A stretch of DNA of 64,000 nt from Rhodospirillaceae bacterium. Its GTDB lineage: Bacteria; Pseudomonadota; Alphaproteobacteria; CACIAM-22H2. This document shows positions 25,731 through 33,432 of this stretch, in pieces. Position 1 is the first letter of the stretch, and every line of letters begins with the position of its first letter. The translations under genes and the position numbers were made by a program. The stretch is taken from assembly GCA_022843945.1 (NCBI GenBank), contig JALHMR010000021.1, positions 22,253-86,252 on the forward strand. The letters run 5' to 3'. The notes beneath the pieces are model-generated. The model was not told where the DNA came from. It saw nothing but the letters and a program-made list of their open reading frames with translations, and did no database searches.

Positions 25731-26429
25731 ATGCGGTTCAAGCGAGCGCCCCAACGCTATGGAGAAACGCCCGAACCCGCGACCCCTTATCAAAAGGCGG
25801 CCCAGGTCTGGGATGACCGGTTGGGGACGGCGCGCGTTCAGGCGAAGAATTGGCGTCTGATGGCTTTCGGCTGTCTCGCCTTGTCCATGGCGCTCGCGGG
25901 TGCCTTGATCTGGCAAGGCACCATCAGCCGCGTCACGCCCTATGTTGTCGAGGTGGACAAGCTCGGCGGGGTGCAAGCCGTCGCACCCGCGTTGCAGCCC
26001 TATCAACCGACTGATGCTCAGATTGCCTTCCATCTCGCGCGCTTCATCCGCGATGTGCGTTCGCTGTCCATCGACCCGATCGTGGTTCGTCGCAATTGGT
26101 TGGAAGCTTACGACTTCGCAACGGATCGAGCCGCTCAAACCTTGAATGAGTTCGCCCGCGCGGCCGACCCCTTCAAATCGGTGGGGGAGCGCACCGTGTC
26201 CGTGGAGGTGACGAGCGTGGTCCGTGCGTCGCCGGACTCTTTCCAGATCAAGTGGATCGAACAGAGCTGGAAGCAGGGCAGTCGCGAACGCACCGAACGC
26301 TGGACCGGCATTCTCTCTGTCGTGATCCAGCAGCCGCGCAGCGCCGACACGCTGCGCAAGAATCCGCTTGGCATCTATGTCCACGGCCTCGACTGGTCGC
26401 GCGAACTCAACGTGGGAGAAACACAATGA
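25731..26429 (+). CDS. trbF: TrbF, VirB8-like protein
   Basis: A 232-residue protein: a short cytoplasmic part (RYGETPEPATPYQKAAQVWDDR), one membrane segment (about 43-62), then a periplasmic VirB8 fold (ARFIRDVRSLSIDPIVVRRNWLEAY; WTGILSVVIQQP). It links inner- and outer-membrane parts of the channel. It starts two bases after the trbL stop and overlaps trbG by four bases. Confidence 0.95.
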   Translation: MRFKRAPQRYGETPEPATPYQKAAQVWDDRLGTARVQAKNWRLMAFGCLALSMALAGALIWQGTISRVTPYVVEVDKLGGVQAVAPALQPYQPTDAQIAFHLARFIRDVRSLSIDPIVVRRNWLEAYDFATDRAAQTLNEFARAADPFKSVGERTVSVEVTSVVRASPDSFQIKWIEQSWKQGSRERTERWTGILSVVIQQPRSADTLRKNPLGIYVHGLDWSRELNVGETQ

Positions 26430-27433
26430 CCATCCCCACCTACGGACGTTTGCTCTTAGCGGGCGCTTCGCTCTGCATCTTGTCCGCTTGCGGGACGGGT
26501 AAAGGCGCGCTGCCGCCGGCGATCAGTTACGACAGCGAGGATTTCAAGCCGGCGAGCATTGAAGCCGAGCCGCCTAAGCCGGTCGAGATCGTCACGGTTC
26601 CCGAGCCGTTGCCTCTACCAGGCCAGTTGAAGCCCGCCCCGGACAAAAAAGCCCCAGCCGCAGACAAGCGCCCGCCCACGGCAAGAGTCGATGCCGCAAA
26701 TGCGGCGGCGCGTAAGGAGCCCGATCGCAACACTTACATCAATGCCATACAGATGCACCCGTATATGCCGGGCGCGCTTTATCGGCTCTATGCCGCGCCG
26801 GAACAGGTCAGCGATGTTGCGCTTCAACCGGGCGAGGAGCTGGTCGCGGTCTCGGCCGGCGACACTGTGCGATGGGTGGTTGGGGACACGACCAGCGGGT
26901 CGGGCACGGACAAGCAGGTCCATATCCTTGTGAAACCCGTCGCGCCGCATCTCAAAACCAACCTCGTCATCACCACCGACCGGCGTACCTATCATCTCGA
27001 GTTGGAGAGCACCGATCGCACTTACATGGCCGCGATCTCTTGGCACTATCCGCAGGATCAGTTGATGGCCCTACGCCAGCGCAATCAGCAGGCCAGCGAC
27101 CGAGAAACCATCGATCGTGGCGTGGTATTGGATCGCTTGCGCTTCCGCTACGAGATCACCGGCGACAACCCGCCGTGGCGGCCGGTGCGCGCTTTCGACG
27201 ACACCAGCAAGGTCTATATCGAGTTCCCGCGTCGTATTGATCAGGGCGAGGCGCCGCCGTTGTTTGTGGTCGGGCAGGATGGCGGCAGCGAGCTCGTAAA
27301 CTACCGGGTCCGCGGCACCTATTACATCGTGGATCGTCTGTTTGCCGCCGCCGAACTGCGGCTCGGTCACGAGCCGCAACAGGTCGTCCGCATCAGCCGC
27401 ACCGACGGTCAGCAGCGGGCGGCGAGGCAATAG
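26426..27433 (+). CDS. trbG: TrbG, VirB9-like outer-membrane-complex protein
   Basis: A 335-residue lipoprotein: hydrophobic leader with a lipobox (LSAC, Cys at about 19), a Pro/Lys-rich linker, then the VirB9/CagX domain (YMPGALYRLYAAPEQVSDVALQPGEEL, and YRVRGTYYIVDRLFAAAELRLG at the end). ATG 26426 overlaps the trbF stop. It forms the outer-membrane core with TrbI. Confidence 0.94.
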   Translation: MTIPTYGRLLLAGASLCILSACGTGKGALPPAISYDSEDFKPASIEAEPPKPVEIVTVPEPLPLPGQLKPAPDKKAPAADKRPPTARVDAANAAARKEPDRNTYINAIQMHPYMPGALYRLYAAPEQVSDVALQPGEELVAVSAGDTVRWVVGDTTSGSGTDKQVHILVKPVAPHLKTNLVITTDRRTYHLELESTDRTYMAAISWHYPQDQLMALRQRNQQASDRETIDRGVVLDRLRFRYEITGDNPPWRPVRAFDDTSKVYIEFPRRIDQGEAPPLFVVGQDGGSELVNYRVRGTYYIVDRLFAAAELRLGHEPQQVVRISRTDGQQRAARQ

Positions 27434-27435
27434 CT

Positions 27436-28653
27436 ATGAGCGACGCTCCGTCCGACCCTCTGACCTTGCACGCGCGGCCCCGGCCGGTTCTCCGGTTCAA
27501 CCGCAAGCTCATCATGGTTGGCGCGGGTATCGGCTCGGCTGCATTGTTGGGCGCTACCCTGTTCGCGCTGGAACCAGGAGCCTCGCGCAACCGGGACAAC
27601 GGACGAGAACTTTACAACACGGACCGCAAGACCACCGCCGAGGGCCTAGCCAATATGCCGCGCACTTACGACGGCGTCGGCAAGCCCGTTCCGATCCTTG
27701 GCCCGCCGCTGCAAGGCGATGTCGGCGCCGCAGCCCTGCAGAAGGAGCGGGACATGGGGACCGCGCCGCAGCCAGTGCAGGATTTCTCGTTCCGACCGAG
27801 CGCGGAGGACGACGCGGCGCGCGCGGAGCGGCTGAGGCTCGCGCGCCAGGCACTTCAAGCCCGTGAGGCGGCCGTGTTTTTTCAGACGAGCGCCAAGCGG
27901 CAAGCGCCAAATAGCCGCCCGCCGACCGATCCTGCGTTGGCGATGGAAACTGCCGGTGGATCGGCGCAAGCGGTTGATCGGCTGGAGCTCGATCCCGACC
28001 GCGACCAGAACAACCAGCAGCGCAAGCTCAACTTCCTCAACAGCAAGCCTGATACCGCTATCTACAATCCGCATTCTTTGCAGACGCCGGTCTCGCCCTA
28101 TCAGGTCATGGCAGGCAGCGTGATCCCTGCCAGCCTCGTGACCGGCATTAACTCCGACCTGCCGGGCACGGTTATCGCGCAAGTAACAGAGAACATATTC
28201 GATTCTCCGACTGGCAGGCATTTGTTGGTTCCACAGGGTTCTCGCCTGATAGGCAAATACGACAGCGTCGTGGCGTTCGGTCAAAGTCGCGCGCTGGTGA
28301 TCTGGAACCGGATCGTTATGCCGGACGGCACAAGCATGGTGATCGACAATCTGCCAGGCACCGACACGGCGGGATACGCCGGTCTCGAGGATGAGGTCGA
28401 TTATCACACATGGCGGTTGATCACCGGTGTTGTGCTGTCGACCTTGCTTGGCGTCGGGACGGAATTGAGTCTCGACGACGAAAGCGATCTCGTTCGATCT
28501 CTCCGCCGGTCCACTCAGCAGAACACCAATCGTGCCGGCCAACGCATCACGGAGCGCAATCTAAATATTCAGCCGACGATCACAATCCGCCCAGGCTGGC
28601 CCGTTCGAGTCATCGTCAACAAGGATCTCGTGCTGAAGCCCTACCGGGGCTGA
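27436..28653 (+). CDS. trbI: TrbI, VirB10-like channel protein
   Basis: A 405-residue protein: one membrane segment near 25-45, a long polar region with acidic and Gln-rich stretches (to about 195), then the VirB10 C-terminal domain (YQVMAGSVIPASLVTGINSDLPG; LLVPQGSRLIGKYDSVVAFGQSR; WPVRVIVNKDLVLKPY). It spans both membranes and gates the channel. The trb cluster ends here except for the small DUF2274 gene. Confidence 0.95.
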   Translation: MSDAPSDPLTLHARPRPVLRFNRKLIMVGAGIGSAALLGATLFALEPGASRNRDNGRELYNTDRKTTAEGLANMPRTYDGVGKPVPILGPPLQGDVGAAALQKERDMGTAPQPVQDFSFRPSAEDDAARAERLRLARQALQAREAAVFFQTSAKRQAPNSRPPTDPALAMETAGGSAQAVDRLELDPDRDQNNQQRKLNFLNSKPDTAIYNPHSLQTPVSPYQVMAGSVIPASLVTGINSDLPGTVIAQVTENIFDSPTGRHLLVPQGSRLIGKYDSVVAFGQSRALVIWNRIVMPDGTSMVIDNLPGTDTAGYAGLEDEVDYHTWRLITGVVLSTLLGVGTELSLDDESDLVRSLRRSTQQNTNRAGQRITERNLNIQPTITIRPGWPVRVIVNKDLVLKPYRG

Positions 28654-28662
28654 GGAGGCGTC

Positions 28663-28896
28663 ATGCCCGATCTGAAACTCGCGAAGCTGCCCGACCGGAC
28701 GCCCGTGAAAATCACCGTCACCGTGAGTCCGGAATTGAACCGCTCGCTTCAGTCTTATGCCGAGCTGTACCGCGAAACCTACGGCGAGCAAGAAAGCATC
28801 TCGGAGCTGATCCCCTACATGCTCGAAGGCTTCCTTGAGGCCGACCGCGGATTCACAAAGGCACAAAAGGAGCGAGCAGGCGGCAAGCCCGATTGA
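28663..28896 (+). CDS. DUF2274 domain protein
   Basis: A 77-residue protein (LKLAKLPDRTPVKITVTVSPELNRSLQSYAELYRETYG, then LIPYMLEGFLEADR). This matches DUF2274, a small family found after trbI in alphaproteobacterial elements. The pattern of a short strand followed by helices resembles a ribbon-helix-helix fold, so a regulatory role is possible. It is nine bases from trbI and is probably in the same operon. Confidence 0.88.
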   Translation: MPDLKLAKLPDRTPVKITVTVSPELNRSLQSYAELYRETYGEQESISELIPYMLEGFLEADRGFTKAQKERAGGKPD

Positions 28897-28923
28897 TGTT
28901 CAACGTCAGCAACGGAGGTCGTT

Positions 28924-29253
28924 ATGTCGATCATCGGTACATTCACGCCCGGAAAGAACGGCGGCTGGGAAGGCACGATCCGCACCCTTACAATTGACGT
29001 GAAGGCGCGCCTCGTCCCCAACGACAATCAGGACAGCGAGCGGGCGCCGGCCTTCCGCGTGTTCGCTGGCCGCTCGGAACTAGGCGCGGCGTGGCGGGAG
29101 CGGAGCGGCGGCGACAATCCCCGTGACTATTTGAGCGTCCGCCTGGACGATCCGAGCTTGCCGGAGCCGATTTCGGCCGCCCTATTCGAAGCTACCGATG
29201 GGAAAGAGGCCCAGCTCGTGTGGAGCCGCCGACCGCATCATATTGGAAAATAG
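28924..29253 (+). CDS. DUF736 family protein (second copy)
   Basis: A 109-residue DUF736 protein (MSIIGTFTPGKNGGWEGTIRTLTI; APAFRVFAGRSELGAAW; DYLSVRLDDPSLPEPI). It is clearly diverged from the copy at 12156, which argues for old duplication or separate acquisition. The stop codon lies inside the first operator repeat of the AbiE unit, so this junction is tight. It is the last gene of the conserved transfer backbone. Confidence 0.87.
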   Translation: MSIIGTFTPGKNGGWEGTIRTLTIDVKARLVPNDNQDSERAPAFRVFAGRSELGAAWRERSGGDNPRDYLSVRLDDPSLPEPISAALFEATDGKEAQLVWSRRPHHIGK

Positions 29254-29340
29254 ACGTTTTCGGGTCATTTCCAGATATGATGCGCCGCAGTTGCTGTTTC
29301 ATATTGAAAAATGGACGAATATGGGCCATTTTTCGATATG
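29239..29340 (+). promoter_or_regulatory. Tandem inverted-repeat operators of the first AbiE operon
   Basis: Two 41-bp units at 29239-29279 and 29300-29340 share the outline CATATTG...AAAATRGACG...CATTT...GATATG. The second is a near-perfect palindrome: CATATTGAAAAATGG pairs with CCATTTTTCGATATG with one mismatch. The centres are 61 bp apart. AbiEi-type antitoxins repress their own promoters by binding such repeats, and the antitoxin start lies at the end of the second unit. Confidence 0.75.
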
Positions 29341-30165
29341 ATGTTGCAACCTCGCTCCAGCCTCGCCGACTACGTAATGCAACTCCAGGCGGAAGGGAAA
29401 ATCTCCTTCACGCCCGAAGACGCAATCGCGCCTCTCGGCATCAGCAAGGCGGCATTTCTCAAGGCGGCCGCGCGTCTCCAGAAGCGTCACATGCTGCTCA
29501 ACCCACGCCAAGGATTCTACGTGGCGGTGCCGCCGCAATACATGTCGTGGGCGGCGCCACCGCCCAGTTGGTACATCGATGCACTGATGCGCCATGAGGG
29601 CAGGCCCTACTACGTGGGCCTGCTCAAGGCGGCCGAGCTGCATGGCGCCGCGCACCAGGCAGTCATGGAATTCCAGGTGATCACGGACCGGCAGCTCCCG
29701 AAGATTCGTGCCGGCCGCTCCTGGATTACTTTTCATTTTCGCAAGGACATGAGTGGCGTGAGCGCTGGCATCGTCGAGCGGAAGACCGACACGGGCAGCA
29801 TGAAAATATCCTCGGCCGAGCTGACGGCTTTGGACCTGCTGCGCTACATGCCTGTCGTCGGCGGAGTCGACGCCGTCGCGACGATCCTTGCCGAGCTCGC
29901 TGAGAATCTGGACAGCGCGAAACTTGCGGACCTTGCACCGCACTTCGAGCGTGCCCCCGTGCAACGGCTTGGCTATTTGCTCGATCATCTCGGCCATGGA
30001 GACAAGGTGGCGGCGTTGCACAATGTTCTCTTCGAGAAGCGGATGCCACCCTGGACGTCGCTTGAGCCGGAGAAGCGCGGAATCGAGCATGAAGGTGCAA
30101 CGCCAGCCCAGCGCAACGAGCGATGGCGCGTCCGTGTGCGCCGCAATCCTGATATCGACGAATGA
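29338..30165 (+). CDS. abiEi: AbiEi-type antitoxin of a type IV toxin-antitoxin system
   Basis: A 275-residue protein. The N-terminal winged helix (SLADYVMQLQAEGKISFTPEDAIAPLGISKAAFLKAAARLQ; RQGFYVAVPPQY) is followed by the AbiEi antitoxin domain (WYIDALMRHEGRPYYVGLLKAAELHGAAHQ; LTALDLLRYMPVVGGVDAVATILAEL). It represses its own operon and counteracts the partner enzyme. Starts at 29311, 29338 and 29341 are possible; 29338 is used because 29311 lies within the operator. The stop overlaps the toxin start by four bases. Confidence 0.9.
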   Translation: MMLQPRSSLADYVMQLQAEGKISFTPEDAIAPLGISKAAFLKAAARLQKRHMLLNPRQGFYVAVPPQYMSWAAPPPSWYIDALMRHEGRPYYVGLLKAAELHGAAHQAVMEFQVITDRQLPKIRAGRSWITFHFRKDMSGVSAGIVERKTDTGSMKISSAELTALDLLRYMPVVGGVDAVATILAELAENLDSAKLADLAPHFERAPVQRLGYLLDHLGHGDKVAALHNVLFEKRMPPWTSLEPEKRGIEHEGATPAQRNERWRVRVRRNPDIDE

Positions 30166-31031
30166 TTCCAGCGCAGAATATTGTCGCCTGGTCCCAACGC
30201 GCGCCTTGGACGGAGCCGCGTCAGGTTGAGCAGGATCTGATCATCTCGCGCGCTCTCGTCGAGATCTTCGGCGACGCCTTCCTGACCAAGGAGTTGCGTT
30301 TTCGCGGGGGAACCGCGCTCAACAAGTTGCACTTCCAAAAACCTCTGCGCTATTCGGAAGATATTGATCTCGTGCGCACGACCGCTGGCCCGATCGGCCC
30401 GGTTCTTGACCGGGTGCGAGCCATCCTTGAGCCCTGGCTTGGCAGGCCACGCTTCGATCAGAGCGATGTTGCGCCCAAATTTCGCTTTCGCGCGGAAGCC
30501 GAGGATAAATCGGTCATGATCCGTCTGAAGCTTGAGATCAACACGCGCGAGCGGGAGTCATATGACCCGCCCATCGAGTTTCCCTTCACAGTGGAGAACC
30601 CCTGGTTTTCCGGTAAGGCGAATATCCCGACGTTTTCGAACGAAGAGCTGTTAGCGACCAAGCTGCGCGCCTTGCTCCAGCGCGACAAGGGCAGGGACCT
30701 CGTGGACCTTTCGCATGCACTGATCACGTTTCCCGATCTGGACGTGAAACGCATGGTCGAATTGTTCGGACGCTATCTGGCGCTCTCCAACCAGGCGATA
30801 TCGCGCGCGCAGGCCGAGCAACGGATGTTTGGTAAGCTGGACCGTCCCAACTTTATGTCAGACGTGCGCCCGCTGCTGACCGCCGATGAAGCCGAACGGT
30901 TTGACGACAAGGCGGCAGTGGCAGCGTTTGTTGCTGTGTTCGCCCGGATCATTCGCCAACTTCCGGGGCAGCCGTGGGCGAGGACGGCCGATAAAATCGA
31001 GCAATTCGGACTGGCCGAACTCGCGGGCTAA
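30162..31031 (+). CDS. abiEii: AbiEii-type nucleotidyltransferase toxin
   Basis: A 289-residue protein of the AbiEii/AbiGii family. The nucleotidyltransferase signature is GGTALNK at 49-55 with SEDIDL at 65-70, and a third acidic position lies in LKLEINTRE. Family members transfer nucleotides, for example to tRNA acceptor ends, and stop growth during phage infection. It is co-translated with the antitoxin just upstream. A directly repeated 30-bp word starts at its stop codon and recurs after the mercury operon. Confidence 0.93.
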   Translation: MIPAQNIVAWSQRAPWTEPRQVEQDLIISRALVEIFGDAFLTKELRFRGGTALNKLHFQKPLRYSEDIDLVRTTAGPIGPVLDRVRAILEPWLGRPRFDQSDVAPKFRFRAEAEDKSVMIRLKLEINTRERESYDPPIEFPFTVENPWFSGKANIPTFSNEELLATKLRALLQRDKGRDLVDLSHALITFPDLDVKRMVELFGRYLALSNQAISRAQAEQRMFGKLDRPNFMSDVRPLLTADEAERFDDKAAVAAFVAVFARIIRQLPGQPWARTADKIEQFGLAELAG

Positions 31032-31060
31032 CAGACAGTCAGAGCCTATTCAGCCGATAT
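31031..31060. repeat. Left copy of the 30-bp repeat flanking the mer cassette
   Basis: This word matches 34875-34904 at 26 of 30 positions. The right copy includes the last codons of the integrase gene, so this copy looks like a displaced scrap of an integrase 3' end. Confidence 0.7.
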
Positions 31061-31088
31061 AGCTTTGGTAAAACAACAATTGCCCGAT

Positions 31089-31586
31089 TTAAATCCCTCT
31101 CGCGTTCCGCCGCGCGGGGCGTCTTTTCTGGCCCACCGGCGAGAACGGACCATTATTGCTCCGCGTGCTGGACATGGGCCGCGCGTCGAACAAGGCGTCG
31201 ATAATCGGGCAATCGGGCACACGGCTTCCTGTGCACTGCGCGGCCATGTCCCTCATCACGCGCTCCAAGCGGCGTAAATCGGCGATCTTTCCTCGAACAT
31301 CTTCGACGTGCTCAAGGGTCAGGGCGCGAACCTCCGCACAGGTATAGGTGTGCCCGTCGACGAGACGGAGCAGCCCGCGCAACTCGTCGAGGCCGAAGCC
31401 GAGTTCGCGACCGCGCCGAACGAAAGCCAATCGCTTGAGATGATCCGGCGCGTAGACGCGGTATCCCCCGGCGCTTCGGGCCGGTGCCGGCATCACGCCG
31501 ATCTTCTCATAATAGCGGATGGTCTCGATGTTGACGCCGCTCTGCCGTGACAGCTCTCCAATCGAGAGCCCATTTATCGGGCTCAT
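31089..31586 (-). CDS. merR: MerR, mercury-responsive regulator
   Basis: A 165-residue MerR protein. The N-terminal winged helix is LSIGELSRQSGVNIETIRYYEKIGVMPAP. The three mercury ligands are present at Cys83, Cys118 and Cys126 (TYTCAEV, AQCTGS, PDCPI), the spacing of classical MerR. It bends the mer promoter and activates it when Hg(II) binds. The C-terminal 35 residues extend beyond the usual end with a basic tail. It is divergent from merT. Confidence 0.94.
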   Translation of the reverse strand: MSPINGLSIGELSRQSGVNIETIRYYEKIGVMPAPARSAGGYRVYAPDHLKRLAFVRRGRELGFGLDELRGLLRLVDGHTYTCAEVRALTLEHVEDVRGKIADLRRLERVMRDMAAQCTGSRVPDCPIIDALFDARPMSSTRSNNGPFSPVGQKRRPARRNARGI

Positions 31587-31617
31587 GGCCGATCTCCCAA
31601 AAGCGCAAAAAAATCTC

Positions 31618-31648
31618 TTGAGCCTGTAGTGACTACAGGGTCTAGGGT
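31618..31648 (+). promoter_or_regulatory. mer promoter and MerR operator
   Basis: TTGAGC at 31618-31623 and TAGGGT at 31643-31648 are separated by 19 bp, the long spacer typical of MerR-controlled promoters. A perfect 17-bp palindrome (CCTGTAGTGACTACAGG at 31623-31639) fills the spacer. Confidence 0.88.
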
Positions 31649-31677
31649 CACGCTAGTTCAAACCAAGAGTGCCGGCA

Positions 31678-32085
31678 ATGACGATTCGCGAGGATGTTTT
31701 GATCTCGAGCGGCGGCCTGGAAAAACAGGCCGAACGCAGAGCAACGGGCGCCACCCTCTTGTCGGCCGGCGGCATTTTGGCGGCGCTGGGCGCGGCGTCG
31801 TGCTGCGTGGTGCCGTTCGCACTGTTCATGCTTGGCGTCAGCGGCGCATGGATCAGCAACCTAACGGCGCTTGAGCCTTACCAGCCAATCTTTGCCGTCG
31901 TCACCTTCGGGTTTCTCGCCGGCGGATTCTACCTCATCTACCGCAAGCCCAAGGTTGCCTGCGCCGAAGACAGCTATTGCGCGAAGCCCGCCTCCGCCCG
32001 CGCCGCGAAAATCGGCCTTTGGACGGCGACGGTGTTGGTCCTCATCGCGCTCGGCTTCCCCAAGCTTGCCCCTTTCTTCCTATAG
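31678..32085 (+). CDS. merT: MerT, mercuric ion transporter
   Basis: A 135-residue inner-membrane protein with three hydrophobic segments. The vicinal Cys pair is in the first (GAASCCVVPF), and a second pair in the loop is CAEDSYC. It takes Hg(II) from MerP into the cytoplasm for MerA. GTG 31669 is an upstream alternative start. It is the first gene of the merT-P-B-F-A operon. Confidence 0.93.
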   Translation: MTIREDVLISSGGLEKQAERRATGATLLSAGGILAALGAASCCVVPFALFMLGVSGAWISNLTALEPYQPIFAVVTFGFLAGGFYLIYRKPKVACAEDSYCAKPASARAAKIGLWTATVLVLIALGFPKLAPFFL

Positions 32086-32122
32086 CCGAAGCCTGAAGCG
32101 AGAACGTGAAAGGAGATTCTCC

Positions 32123-32428
32123 ATGATCCGACATTTGGTTGCTGCGGCAGGTCTCGCTGCCCTGCTGTCGCCCTGGGCCGCTCAAGCGGCCGACAAGACC
32201 GTGATTCTCAATGTCGACAACGCGACCTGCGAACTCTGTGCGCCGATCGTCAAGAAGACTCTGGCGGCTGTGTCTGGCGTCAAGGCGGTCCAGATTAAGG
32301 AGGCAGACGCAATGTCGGGCGCTGTCGCGACTGTCACTTTCGACGATGCGGTCACCGGCCTGCCGGCGCTCATAGCCGCAACGACGAAAGCCGGATATCC
32401 GTCGCGTCTGGCGAAGCAGGGCAGCTAG
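32123..32428 (+). CDS. merP: MerP, periplasmic mercury-binding protein
   Basis: A 101-residue protein: signal peptide (HLVAAAGLAALLSPWAAQA), then a heavy-metal-associated domain with TVILNVDNATCELC, where the CxxC pair binds Hg(II). The usual GMTC is replaced by NATC. AGGAG precedes the start. It hands Hg(II) to MerT. Confidence 0.93.
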   Translation: MIRHLVAAAGLAALLSPWAAQAADKTVILNVDNATCELCAPIVKKTLAAVSGVKAVQIKEADAMSGAVATVTFDDAVTGLPALIAATTKAGYPSRLAKQGS

Positions 32429-32442
32429 CGAAGAAAAAGCGC

Positions 32443-33111
32443 ATGACTCCAACTGCCCACGCGGTCAGAGACGGATTCGCCGAGTATCTGAGACATGGGC
32501 TGTTACCGGCGACTACGCCAGAGATGCAGAAGGTGGGCGTTACGCTCTACCGGCTGCTCGGCTGCGGGTCGCCAGTGACGCGCGCGCAGCTCGCGCTTGC
32601 CTGTGAACTTTCGCAAGAGCAGACCGATCAATGTCTCGGTGAATTCCCGCCAACCTCGCTCGAAGTCGATCCGCGCGGTGACGTGGTGGCCTTCGGCGGT
32701 TTGAGCCTTCTGCCGACACGCCACGCCTTTATCGCAAGTGGCACCGAGCTTCACACCTGGTGCGTCCTTGATGCGTTGTTCCTGCCGGAAATTCTGGGCA
32801 AGGCGGCGGTCCTCGCGACGCAATGCCCGGCCTCGGGAGCGACGTTTATCGTGGAGTTGGAACCGGGCAAGCTCGGCGCAGCACACCCGCCAGGCAGCGT
32901 CATGTCGGTTATAGCGCCTGACCGCGCCGCCTGTTGCGCCGATCTCCGGCGATCATTTTGCGACCACATCAGCCTGTTCCGGGATCGAGAAGCGTTTGCC
33001 GCTTGGTCGCGCGGTCGCACGGACGTGGAATGCTTGACGCTGGAAGAAGCGCAGCTTCTTGCATGTCAGCGCAATGCGCTACGGTATCCCGACATCGAGC
33101 TCGGACCATGA
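32443..33111 (+). CDS. merB: MerB, alkylmercury lyase
   Basis: A 222-residue enzyme that cleaves carbon-mercury bonds. The catalytic set is visible: Cys107 and Asp110 in TWCVLDALFLP, Cys128, and Cys173 in SFCDHISLF, matching the spacing of R831b MerB Cys96, Asp99, Cys117 and Cys159. An additional Cys pair is at 164-165. It gives the element broad-spectrum (organomercurial) resistance. The stop overlaps the next ATG. Confidence 0.93.
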   Translation: MTPTAHAVRDGFAEYLRHGLLPATTPEMQKVGVTLYRLLGCGSPVTRAQLALACELSQEQTDQCLGEFPPTSLEVDPRGDVVAFGGLSLLPTRHAFIASGTELHTWCVLDALFLPEILGKAAVLATQCPASGATFIVELEPGKLGAAHPPGSVMSVIAPDRAACCADLRRSFCDHISLFRDREAFAAWSRGRTDVECLTLEEAQLLACQRNALRYPDIELGP

Positions 33112-33431
33112 CGCAGCGCCCAAGCAACTTTCATTACGACCAAGGCGTCGAGCTGCACGCGACACCGTCGAGACCCGAGGAACCTGGAGCGAAGCCGGTT
33201 CTCTATCTCGGTCTCGCTGGCGCGGCTTTAGCGGCCCTCTGCTGTGCTGGCCCGGTGTTGATCTCGCTTCTCGGCGTGGTCGGATTGTGGTCGTGGGGTG
33301 GATGGTTCGGTTACACCTCGTTGCCGTTGCTGGCCGTTATGGCGCTCCTTGGCGTCGGCGTATGGATTCTAAGGCGGAGGCGGCGTGCAACCGGGTGCTG
33401 CACGACAGTAGTTGACAAGGAAGGGGTTTGA
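33108..33431 (+). CDS. MerF-like mercury transport protein
   Basis: A 107-residue protein with two membrane segments (LYLGLAGAALAALCCAGPVLISLLGVVGLW and YTSLPLLAVMALLGVGVWIL) and two vicinal Cys pairs (LCCAGP and GCCTT near the C-terminus), the MerF layout. The polar N-terminal 30 residues are longer than in MerF. It sits between merB and merA and probably adds a second Hg(II) uptake route. Confidence 0.8.
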   Translation: MTQRPSNFHYDQGVELHATPSRPEEPGAKPVLYLGLAGAALAALCCAGPVLISLLGVVGLWSWGGWFGYTSLPLLAVMALLGVGVWILRRRRRATGCCTTVVDKEGV

Positions 33432-33432
33432 G